64,000 nucleotides of DNA, taken from Neostapfia colusana. Its lineage: Eukaryota > Streptophyta > Magnoliopsida > Poales > Poaceae. Location: contig JASWHV010000011.1 of NCBI GenBank assembly GCA_030760725.1, positions 85,475,765 to 85,539,764 on the forward strand, written 5' to 3'. The position numbers were made by a program, and so were the translations under genes. The number at the start of each line of letters is the position of its first letter. Position 1 is the stretch's first letter. Of this stretch, positions 20,936 through 29,924 are shown piece after piece. The notes below the pieces were generated by a model. The model made no database searches. It saw nothing but the letters and a program-made list of their open reading frames with translations, and was not told the origin of the DNA.

Positions 20936-23578
20936 GACTATAGGTATCTCAACGAGGTAACAATCAAGAACAAATACCCTCTACCCCGTATAGAGGACCT
21001 ATTCGACCAAATGAAAGGAGCCCGAGTGTTCTCCAAGATTGATCTTCGGTCGGGATACTTCCAGCTGAAGATTAAGCCCTCCGATATACCCAAGACAGCC
21101 TTTTGAACACGGTATGGTTCGTATGAATATACCGTCATGTCTTTTGGATTGACAAATGCACCCTCATACTTCATGTACCTTATGAACTAGGTTTTCATGG
21201 AGTACTTGGACAAGTTCGTTGTGGTTTTCATCGATGACATTATGGTGTATTCAAAAGGTGAGGAGGAGCATGAAGAACATTTGAAATTGACCTTGCAGAA
21301 ATTGCGTGAGCATCAATTGTATGCCAAGCTTAACAAGTGTCAATTTTGGCTAAAGGAAATATCTTTCCTAGGCCACATTATCTCCGAGGAAGGGGTATCG
21401 GTTGATCCCGGAAAAGTGAGAGATGTTCTGAAGTGGGACCAACCGCATAGCGTGAGGGATATTCGGAGTTTTCTTGGGATGGCTGGATACTATCGACGCT
21501 TCATTAAAGACTTCTCTAAGATAGCAAAGCCTATGACGGAGTTGTTAATGAAGGGAAAGGTCTTCCAATGGACACCAGCCTGTCAAGGAAGTTTTGAGGA
21601 ACTCAAGAAAAGGCTAACCACAGCACCGGTTCTGGTATTGCCAGACGTAAGCAAGAGCTTTGACATATATTGTGACGCATCCAGACAGGGGCTCGGATGT
21701 GTGCTCATGCAAGGAGGACAAGTGGTAGCCTATGCCTCACGACAATTAAAGAAGTGCGAGCTTAATTATCCTACACATGACCTGGAGCTAGCAGCAGTAG
21801 TGCATGCATTGAATATTTGGAGACATTATATCCTTGGTCATCGATGTGAGATCTATACGGATCATAAAAAACTCAAGTACATATTCACACAAACGGACTT
21901 GAATTTGAGGCAACGTCGATGGCTGGAACTCATCAAGGATTACGATGTTGGAATCAATTACCACCCCGGGAAGGCCAATTTAGTAGCTGATGCATTGAGC
22001 CGAAAGGGAGCATGTCACCAACTCACGGTTCGGGAGCTACCACCCGAACTACGTAAGGAGTTCGAACGGTTACACCTCGGATTCTTGAACAACATGGAAA
22101 TAATAGAGATACACTCCTCATTGGAGCAAGAGATAAGAGATGGACAAGCAATGGATGAGGAGATCAAGGAGATCAAGGAAAGAATCCGACAAGGAATAGA
22201 GAAGGATTTCAAAGAAGATGAGAAGGGTACGCTTTGTCTAGGAAAAAGGATTTGTGTGCCTAACATAAAACACCTCCGCGACATGATATTGAGGGAAGCA
22301 CATGATTCACCCTATTCTATACATCCCGGAAGTACCAAAATGTACAAGGACTTGAAAACTTGTTATTGGTGGGATGGTATGAAGAGGGATATAGCCGAAT
22401 ACATTGCCCTATGCGACACATGCCAACGGGTGAAGGCCGAACATCAAAAACCCGCTGGATTGTTGCAACCTTTGAAGGTACCAGAGTGGAAGTGGGAAGA
22501 CATCAGTATGGATTTCATCGTCGGATTGCCACGTACTCAGTCGGGTTACGACTCCATCTGGGTTATCGTGGACCGATTGACGAAAACCGCCCATTTTCTC
22601 CCTGTAAGGGCCAATTACAACGTGGCGCAATTAGCCGAGTTGTACATGGAGCAGATCGTGTGCCGTCACGGAGTTCCGAGGAGGATAGTCTCAGATCGAG
22701 GTTCTAAGTTTACCTCTAGATTCTGGAGGAAGCTGCAGAAAGCCATGGGTACACGACTGGATTTTAGCTCCGCCTATCACCTACAAACTGATAGACAAAC
22801 CGAAAGGACAAACCAAATTTTGGAGGACATGTTGAGAGCTTGCGCCTTGAAACGTGGACGTAGTTGGGATAGGAGTTTACCGTATGCCGAATTCTCCTAT
22901 AACAACAGCTATCAAGCTAGCTTGAAGATGTCGCCTTTCGAAGCATTATATGATAGGCAGTGTAGAACGCCACTGTTCTGGAACGGTACTGGAGAGAACC
23001 AGGTGTTTGGACCCGAAGTGCTACAAGAAGCTGAAAAGCAAGTCCAAACGGTACGGGAGAACTTAAAGGCTGCTCAGTCACGACAGAAAGGCTATGCGGA
23101 CAATAGGCGTAGGAAGTTGACCTTTGAAGTAGGAGACTTCGTATACCTTAAGGTATCGCCTATCCGAGGCCAATGACGTTTCAACGTCAAAGGCAAGCTA
23201 GCACCTTGCTACATCGGACCATTTAAGATTTTGGACAAGCGAGGAGAAGTAGCCTAACAATTAGATCTCCCAACGCACCTCTCCGACGTACATGACGTGT
23301 TCCATGTATCCGAGCTCAAGAAGTGCTTGAGAGTACCAGAGGAGCAAGTATCAATGGGAGAGCTTGAACTTCAAGAGGACCTGACTTATGCGGAACACCC
23401 TGTCCGAATCTTGGACGTAAAGGAAAGGGTCACCCGGAACAAGGTGATTCGATGGTGCAAGGTGCAATGGAGCCATCACACCGAATCTGAAGCCACATGG
23501 GAGCGTGAAGAGGATATCAAGGCAGAATTTCCCCATCTATTCTCTACTAACGAATCTCGAGGGCGAGATTCAATTTAA
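20936..23578 (+). pseudogene. pol: A1 pol 3' half: RT to chromodomain-like tail, nonsense-damaged
   Basis: Continues the A1 gag-pol frame. RT fingers/palm (NKYPLPRIEDLF; catalytic FIDD near 21230), RNase H (YCDAS near 21670, DALSRK near 21995), integrase HHCC (about 22322-22430), DDE core (MDFIVGLP near 22505, SDRGSKF near 22690, QTERTNQ near 22800; the preceding TDG of A2 is TDR here), and a chromodomain-like end (VQWSHHTESEATWER). In-frame stops: TGA 21104-21106, TAG 21188-21190, TGA 23174-23176, TAA 23255-23257. No frameshift was seen. The frame ends with TAA at 23576, overlapping the polypurine tract. Confidence 0.9.
23552..23571 (+). other. Hairpin upstream of the A1 polypurine tract
   Basis: GAATCTCG, AGGG, CGAGATTC: perfect 8-bp stem with a 4-nt loop, inside the last codons of gag-pol and five bases before the purine tract. 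Confidence 0.75.
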
Positions 23579-23590
23579 GGGGGGTAGATT
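23577..23590 (+). other. A1 polypurine tract
   Basis: AAGGGGGGTAGATT directly before the 3' LTR start (TGTGACACCC). Confidence 0.88.
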
Positions 23591-23744
23591 TGTGACACCC
23601 TCATCTCTGGTTTCTGCATTTCATGTAGAGAAAAACATTTTAAAAGAAGCAGGAACAGAGAAATTATCAAATGGATAGCCAATAAGAGCCGAATCCAGTT
23701 CACCGAGAGCGTCGAAGACAACTACCGTGGCCGCTGGCCACGTG

Positions 23745-24333
23745 GCATGTTCGGAGCTCATCCCTGCGAAGTGGGGAGAGGTCCGCCGCTAAAATAGCTA
23801 CGTGGCAGGCTCGGGGCTCATCTCCGCAAAAGGGGAGAGGTCCGACCCTGTGGGACAGGTGTTACCCTCGGAGCTAGCCTCTGCGGAAGAAGCAAAGGCA
23901 TTTTCCGCAGGACACATGTCACCTTCGGAGCTAGTCACCATGGAAATCAGAGGACTAGTCACACGGGATACGTGTCGATCTCAGAGCTCACCTCCGAGAG
24001 GTCCAGTTCTATTGAACACATGTCGCTACCGGAGCTTATCTTCGGGAAATCCGACACTGTTGGACACGTGTCAACCTTGGAGCTCGTCTCTGAGGAAAGA
24101 AGAGAGGAAAGGTCCGCCACTGACACGTGGCGTGTGCGGAGCCACCTCCAAATAAGAAAGGAGGTCCCAACCGCCAGGATATGTGGCGCACGCGGAGCTC
24201 GCCTCCGAAGGAAAAGGGAGGTCTTGCTCGTTTGACACGCGGCACAACCGGAGCCCGTCTCTGCGGAGAGGGAGAGACCAGGACCCGGTGGACACGTGGA
24301 GCCTCCGGAGCTCATCACCGAGGAGGTAACGAG
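23745..24333 (+). repeat. A1 U3 array of about 11 hairpin/G-box modules
   Basis: Degenerate units of about 48-62 bp. Each reads CGGAGCTC, a purine/pyrimidine self-complementary stem, GAGGTCCG, a spacer, and an ACACGTGTC, ACACGTGGC or ACATGTC core. The best cores are near 23981, 24061 and 24121. The array ends about 175 bp upstream of the TATA box. It is shared with A2 and resembles the modules in D and E LTRs. Possible bZIP/bHLH binding is inferred only from the ACGTG core. Confidence 0.7.
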
Positions 24334-24507
24334 TTCAGGAACGGTTTTTGGATTCTGTACGCGTAGGAATACTGGAACAGAAGCCGACCTGAATTCCACA
24401 ATGATACCGCACCAAAACAACTAAAGATAAGATGTTAGGATCCAACGACGATCTGAATAAGACTCTTATTCGGGATACAATCAGATTAGGACTCTTCTCT
24501 TCCTGAT

Positions 24508-24515
24508 TATAAATA
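24508..24515 (+). promoter_or_regulatory. TATA box of A1 3' LTR
   Basis: TATAAATA in CCTGATTATAAATAGAACC. Conserved in the A2 LTRs (44195-44202 and 52122-52129, minus strand). Confidence 0.75.
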
Positions 24516-26693
24516 GAACCCAGAACCTTTGGCTGAAACCACAAACTTCTTTTCCAACTCCTAAGCCGACGACTTAGAGCCCTAGGCCCCAACTCGCCGA
24601 GAAAGCCATCGCCGGAGTGCAGCAAGGAAGATCACCAGAGGAAAAGCCAACGATCTGAGGAGAACCTCGAGACCGAGAAGAACATAAGGTAGGTCTCCAA
24701 TACCACCTTACGACATCGTTGTGTTTTCTTTGCATCTGTTCTTTGATTCCTTTCGAACAGAAGCCTTCTCGTGGACAGACCACTTGATGATCAGGTTGAT
24801 CTAAAGACAAGATCATGGCCACGTCCACCTTTGATCCGAACACCTCTGTTCATCATAAAATCCATGCAAGCCATGCAAGAACACGTACAAACCAATCTAA
24901 TAAAACTAATCATAGGATAGCATGCATGTACCTCATCGCATCTAGTTTAAGGTTTGTGCATGATATTTATTGCTGTGAATCTTGTATGCACGTGATCCTA
25001 CCTAGCAGAACAAGCTCAGGGAGCTGTCTACGACGAGCTACAGCAACAAGGTTTTGAGATCCAAGAACAACCGGAACCGCAAGAACAAGGCATGTGCTCC
25101 TTGACCATATTGATCCTATGTTTTGGGTAAAACTGTTTTGTTTTGCAAAAAGGTGTGCGTGCTGAGTCAAACATGATGGGAAACCCTTTTATAGGAGTTT
25201 ACTAGCTTTGGTTAAACCACCCTTGTCACCAGGGATGTTTATGAGTCGGGTATGGTTTTTGCTTTATGCTTCGCTGAGTCCAGGGGATTGGGAAGCGAGA
25301 TAGATGTGTCTAGCTAACTGCACTCGTAATGATATGAGGAACTGATGATGTTAATGAACATGGATCAGAGGGATATCTAGGCAAGCCAGGGTTTGTGAAT
25401 GAGGTAGCATGAGATGGTGGTTTACTTGCCGTAGATCTAAGGACCGGTTCATGCATGCACATGCCAGGATAACAGTGCCACCACAAGGCCAAGTATGGGT
25501 GCGGCTTAGCTGAGTAATTAGGTAAGTTGCTAGAGTGTTATGGACTGTGGAAGGCGTGGGGAATGGGAGTCGAGTGAGGACTGCCCTGGGAACTGCATGG
25601 CACAAGAGGGGGCCCGTGGGTGGGAGAATTGGAGATTCTAGCCTGCCTGTGAAACCTTAGTGAGTCCATACATCTAGTAGCCCCTTGTAAAGGCTATTTT
25701 GTGATCTCTTGGCCATACACCGACGGTTGTGTACTGGTATAATGGAGGTTCTGCAGTCGCCGACGGGTGACGAAATCACAAACTTGTGGGTAAAGAGGTG
25801 CAAACTCTGCAGAGTCTAAAACTATTATGATAGCCGAGCTTACGGTCACGAGCGCCTGGCCAACTGCCATGATTAGTTGGGATGGTTATTGGGATGGTTC
25901 TTGGTTATGGTTATTGATTTTGGTTATGGTTTGGTTTTGGGACTGTGGAGTCCGTGTGATAAGATGGTTGCATGACTGTTGAGTCATGGCAACGAGATTG
26001 GTCTCGGTGTGAGACGAAGTTGCTTATGAGATAAGATGGTAGCGAATACGAGAAGGTATTCGTGAGATGGTAGCGAATACGAGGAGGTATTCATGAGCAA
26101 GAATGAAGTTGGTTAATATTCGGGTGGAACATGGAAAGTGATGGAGGTATGTTGGTAATTTAATACATGTTGGGATTACATTCATCTAAAGTTAAGTTGC
26201 TGTTTTATCATGGTTTTATAAATCTGCTTTTCTGCAAATGAGCCTTTTTATACCTACCTTGTGATGAGCTACATATCGTGTTTTTCCCGCACATGCTGAG
26301 TACATCATTGTACTCAAACTTGCATTATTATTTCATCATCAGCAGCAGGAGAAGCCTACTATGAAGACCAAGTGGAGCATTAAGGCGTGTGATCTGTTCT
26401 CAACCTTGCCTGTGGAGGGAGTAGAGATAGAGCCACTTCTGCTTAGATTTGCTTCCGCATTAGTTACATTGCTTCCGCATTAGAATAAAGACTTCCGTTG
26501 CATAGAAATAAAGACTTCCGCTGTGAGCATGAGTCCAAGACTCATGAGATATTGTATTAAACTCTGTTATTCGTGGTTATATATATTCTGAATTCAGTTT
26601 GTGGAATATATGTGTATGTGTGATGAACATCCTGGGCACACATATGCATTAGTTCTCAGTTCCGTGGTTTTCTACAGAATTGAGGGCGTCACA

Positions 26694-26815
26694 GGAGGGG
26701 AGCTCCAGCCCCGCTGGACACATGGCACCTTTGGAGCCCGCCCCTGCGGAGGGGGCGAGGTCTTTAGGCGGTTTCACCCTGTGCGCGGGAGTACCCGGTA
26801 TTGAGGGTACCGACA
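26694..26815 (-). repeat. E leftmost LTR, 5' 122 bp
   Basis: On the minus strand it starts TGTCGGTACCCTCAATACC, matching the end of the middle LTR at 29809. A1 interrupts it. It includes one U3 module (GAGCCCGCCCCTGCGGAGG). Confidence 0.85.
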
Positions 26816-26929
26816 GTGGCCCCCGGACCCATCTTAGGGGAGGTAACGAGCCCGAGGTGGGGCCTTCTTCTTCCTGCGAACCTTCCTGTGTTGAGTACTC
26901 CCTCGGCTGGCAGGGTCTCGACGGCTTCG
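26816..26929 (-). other. E purine-tract region beside the leftmost LTR
   Basis: Contains, on the minus strand, a GATGGGTCCGGGGGCCAC purine-rich tract abutting the LTR. It aligns with 29810-29924. No coding sequence. Confidence 0.6.
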
Positions 26930-27389
26930 GAGTTCAGCTTCTGTGGAGAGGGTGAAGCCTGGCATCGGAGCTCAGCCCTTGTGAAAGGGGGAGGTCCGGC
27001 TTCAGAGCTCACCTCTGTGGAGAGGTAGAGGTCCGGCATCGGGGCTCGCCTCTAAGGAGAGGGTGAGGGCCGGCATCGGGGCTTAGGCCAGCGATGGGCG
27101 TGAGGTCCAGAGGTCATCGAAGCTCAACCTCTGAGGAGAGGGTGAGGTCCGGCATCGGGGCTCGCCTCTGAGAAGAGGGGAGATCCGGAAAGTCATCGGA
27201 GCTCCGCCTCTGAGAAGAGGGGAGGTCCGGGAGGTCATCGGAGCTCCACCTCTAAGAAGAGGGGAGGTCCGGCAGGTCATCGGAGCTCTGCCTCTGAGAA
27301 GAGGGAGGTCCGGCATCGGAGCTCAAGCTCCGAGAAGAGGGGAGGTCCGGAAGGTCATCGGAGTTCACCCGTGCGGAAAGGGTGACGTG
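26930..27389 (-). repeat. E left array of about 37-bp hairpin units
   Basis: About 12 degenerate units of the form GGAGCTC, stem (for example CCTCTGAGAAGAGG), GAGGTCCGG, in plus-strand reading. Same unit type as 29925-33405. Confidence 0.85.
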
Positions 27390-28723
27390 CGTCTTCAGAG
27401 CTCAGCCCAGTGTAGGGCGCAGGGTCCGACTTCGGTGTTCACCCCTGCGGAGGGGGTGGTGACCGGCTTCGGAGGTCACCCCTGCGATAGGGGTGTCGTC
27501 CGGCATCGGACCTCAGCCCAGTGTAGGGCGCACGGTCTGGCTTCGGTGTTAACCCCTGGGGGTGGCGACCGGCTTCGGAGATCGCCCCTACGATAGGGGT
27601 ATCGTCCGGCATCGGACCTCATTCTAGTGTAGGGCGCACGGTCCGGCTTCGGTGTTCACCCCTGGGGGTGGCGACCGGCTTCGGAGATCACCCCTGCGAT
27701 AGGGGTATCGTCCGGCATCGGACCGCATCCCAGTGTAGAGTGCACGGTCCGTCTTCGGTGTTCACCGCTGGGGGTGGCGACCGGCTTCGGAGATCGCCCC
27801 TGTGATAGGGGTCTCATCCAGCATCGGACCTCAGCCCAGTGTAGGGCGCATGGTCCCGCTTCGGTGTTCACCCCTGGGGGTAGCGACCAGCTTTGGAGAT
27901 CACCTCTGCGATAGGGGTATCGTCCGGCATCGGACCTTAGCCCAGTGTAGGGCGCACGGTCCGGCTTTGGTGTTCAACCCTAGGGGTGGCGACCGGCTTT
28001 GGAGATCGCCCCTGCGATAGGGGTATCGTCCAGCATCGGACCTCAGCCCAGTGTAGGGAACACGGTCCGACTTTGGTGCTCACCCCTGGGGGTGGCGACT
28101 GGCTTCAGAGATCGCCCCTGCGATAGGGGTATCGTCCGGCATCGAACCTCAGCCCAGTGTAGGGCGCATGGTCCGGCTTCGGTGTTCACCCCTAGGGGTG
28201 GCGACCGGCTTCGGAGATCGCCCCGGCGATAGGGGCATCGTCCGGCATCTGTCCTCAGCCCAGTGTAGGGCGCATGGTCCAGCTTCGGTGTTCACCCCTG
28301 GGGGTGGCGACCGGCTTCGGAGATCGCCCCTGCGATAGGGGTATCATCCGGCATTGGACCTCATCCCAGTGTAGGGCACACGGTCCGGCTTCGGTGTTCA
28401 CCCCTGGAGGTGGCGACCGGCTTCGGAGATCGCCCCTGCGATAGGGGTATCGTCCGACATCGGAGCTCAGCCTAGTGTAGGGTGCACGGTCCAGCTTCGG
28501 TGTTCACCCCTGGGGGTGGCGACCGGCTTTGGAGGTCACCCCTGCGATAGGGGTATCGTCCGGCATCGGACCTCAGCCCAGTGTAGGGCGCACAGTCCAG
28601 CTTCGGTGTTCACCCCTGGGGGTGGCGACCGGCTTCGGAGATCGCCCCTGCGATAGGGATATCGTTCGGCATCGGACCTCAGCCCAGTGTAGGGCACATG
28701 GTCTGGCTTCGGTGTTCACCTCT
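27390..28723 (-). repeat. E left 106-bp tandem array (about 12.5 copies)
   Basis: The landmark ACCT (with point variants) before CAGCCCAGTGTAGGGC recurs at 27510, 27616, 27722, 27828, 27934, 28040, 28146, 28252, 28358, 28464, 28570 and 28676: eleven consecutive periods of exactly 106 bp. Each unit is three about 35-bp subunits with a self-complementary core: GCCC/GGGC, CACCCC/GGGGGTG and CCCCT/AGGGG. Short ORFs follow the repeat and are not genes. Confidence 0.92.
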
Positions 28724-29809
28724 GGGCCTGCTCTGGGCTTCGCGCAGATGTTCTTTTTCGGAGGGGCTAGTCACTCACGGAGAGCTTACACGTTAGGGAC
28801 GATGGAATGAGAAGCTTGACACAGGGAGTTTTACGTGGTTCAGGCTGCCGGAGCGTAATACCCTACGTCCACGGTGAGCAGAGATGCTCGTTCTATTGCT
28901 TGGTGCTCAGAACCGGAGTTCTGAGCTTGGGGATGACCTAAGTGCTGGGGTGCGAATGGCTGAGGAGCGAACCCTGCGTGAGAGTGTCTAAAAGGCCAAA
29001 CCCCTTGTAACGTTGCCTACCCGAGCCTTTTATAGTCCAAGGCTCAGGCGGCTTACAAGGTGGGCTCCGGGGACCCGACAGGTGGCCCCGGGGTGATTTC
29101 CTACCAGCTATTATGTCTTGGCGCTGGCTTCGAGGTCCTCGTCCTTCCGCCCTACCCATGCCACAGGCTAGGTGTAGTGTGTAGTCGTTGGCGATGGCAG
29201 GGGCGACAGGGCACGTTTTGTCTGGTCTTGCTGCTGCCTTCAATGGTCTGCAGCTTCAGACACTGTACGCCTGTCCTGACTGTGACTGGTCACAGCACCT
29301 CCTGACAGGCGTGCGCCGCGTCTCGTTGTCTTGGGAAGGCGCGGGTCTTGAATGCTTTGTACGGTAAACGCATGGCGCGCCTTTACTCCTGCTGCCTACC
29401 GCGCCAGGCGGGCAGCACTGCTCTTCTGGTCACGTGTCGGGCCCAGAGCTCTCCTTGAGGAGAGGGGGAGCTCCGGCCCCGCTGGACATGTGGCTCCTTC
29501 GGGGCTCGCCCCTGTGGAGGGGGCGAGGTCCGGTCTTCTGGGCCACGTGGCAGGCTCAGAGCTATCCTCTGAGGAGAGGGGAGCCCCGGCTCTGCCGGAC
29601 ATGTGGAGCCTTCGGAGCTCGCCCCTGCGGAGGGGGCGAGGTCCGGCCTTCTGGGCCACGTGGAAGGCCCGGAGCTATCCTCCGAGGGGAGGGGAGCTCC
29701 GGCCCCGCTGGACACATGGCGCCTTCGGAGCTCGCCCCTACGGAGGGGGCGAGGTCCTTAGGCAGTTTCACCCTGTGCGCGGGGGTACCCGGTATTGAGG
29801 GTACCGACA
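28724..29809 (-). repeat. E middle LTR (about 1086 bp, 3' end truncated)
   Basis: On the minus strand starts TGTCGGTACCCTCAATACC and runs to CCCAGAGCAGGCCC, where it fuses with the 106-bp array through a shared GGG. It lacks the terminal GTCGAC...CACTTCGACA segment seen at 34901-34930. U3 modules are at about 29440-29760 with CCACGTGG cores; TATA box is at 29027-29034. Confidence 0.85.
29027..29034 (-). promoter_or_regulatory. TATA box of E middle LTR
   Basis: Minus-strand TATAAAAG in GGACTATAAAAGGCTCGG, the same context as D1. Confidence 0.72.
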
Positions 29810-29924
29810 CTGGCCCCCGGGCTCATCTTGGGGGAGGTAACGAGCCGGAGGTGGGGCCTTCTTGTTCCCGTGCACTTTCTTGTCTTGAGTACTCCCTGTG
29901 CTAGCAGGGTTTCGACGACTTCGG
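29810..29924 (-). other. E purine-tract region beside the middle LTR
   Basis: Minus-strand GATGAGCCCGGGGGCCAG abuts the LTR start. It is homologous to 26816-26929. Noncoding. Confidence 0.6.

Larger units (their letters stand above)
2836..26693 (+). mobile_element. A1: Ty3/gypsy chromovirus, split by D2
   Basis: Order: 5' LTR remnant, Met-type primer-binding site, leader, gag-protease-RT (to 5254), D2 insertion, rest of RT to chromodomain-like tail (20936-23578), polypurine tract, 3' LTR. The first about 3 kb of its 5' LTR lie beyond D1, off the window. The gag-pol frame is colinear across the D2 insertion and carries six in-frame stops but no frameshift. The 85 bp shared by the two LTR ends differ at about four positions. 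Right of A1 is the interrupted LTR of E. A Tekay/Del-like chromovirus is the most likely lineage, inferred from the C-terminal chromodomain and long LTRs. Confidence 0.9.
23591..26693 (+). repeat. A1 3' LTR (3103 bp)
   Basis: TGTGACACCCTCATC to GGGCGTCACA. U3 holds a long module array (23745-24333), then a TATA box (24508-24515). The remaining about 2.2 kb has no coding feature. It is the same family as the 2987-bp LTRs of A2. To its right is an interrupted E LTR, so A1 inserted there; GGAGG (26694-26698) is the predicted target-site duplication. Confidence 0.9.
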
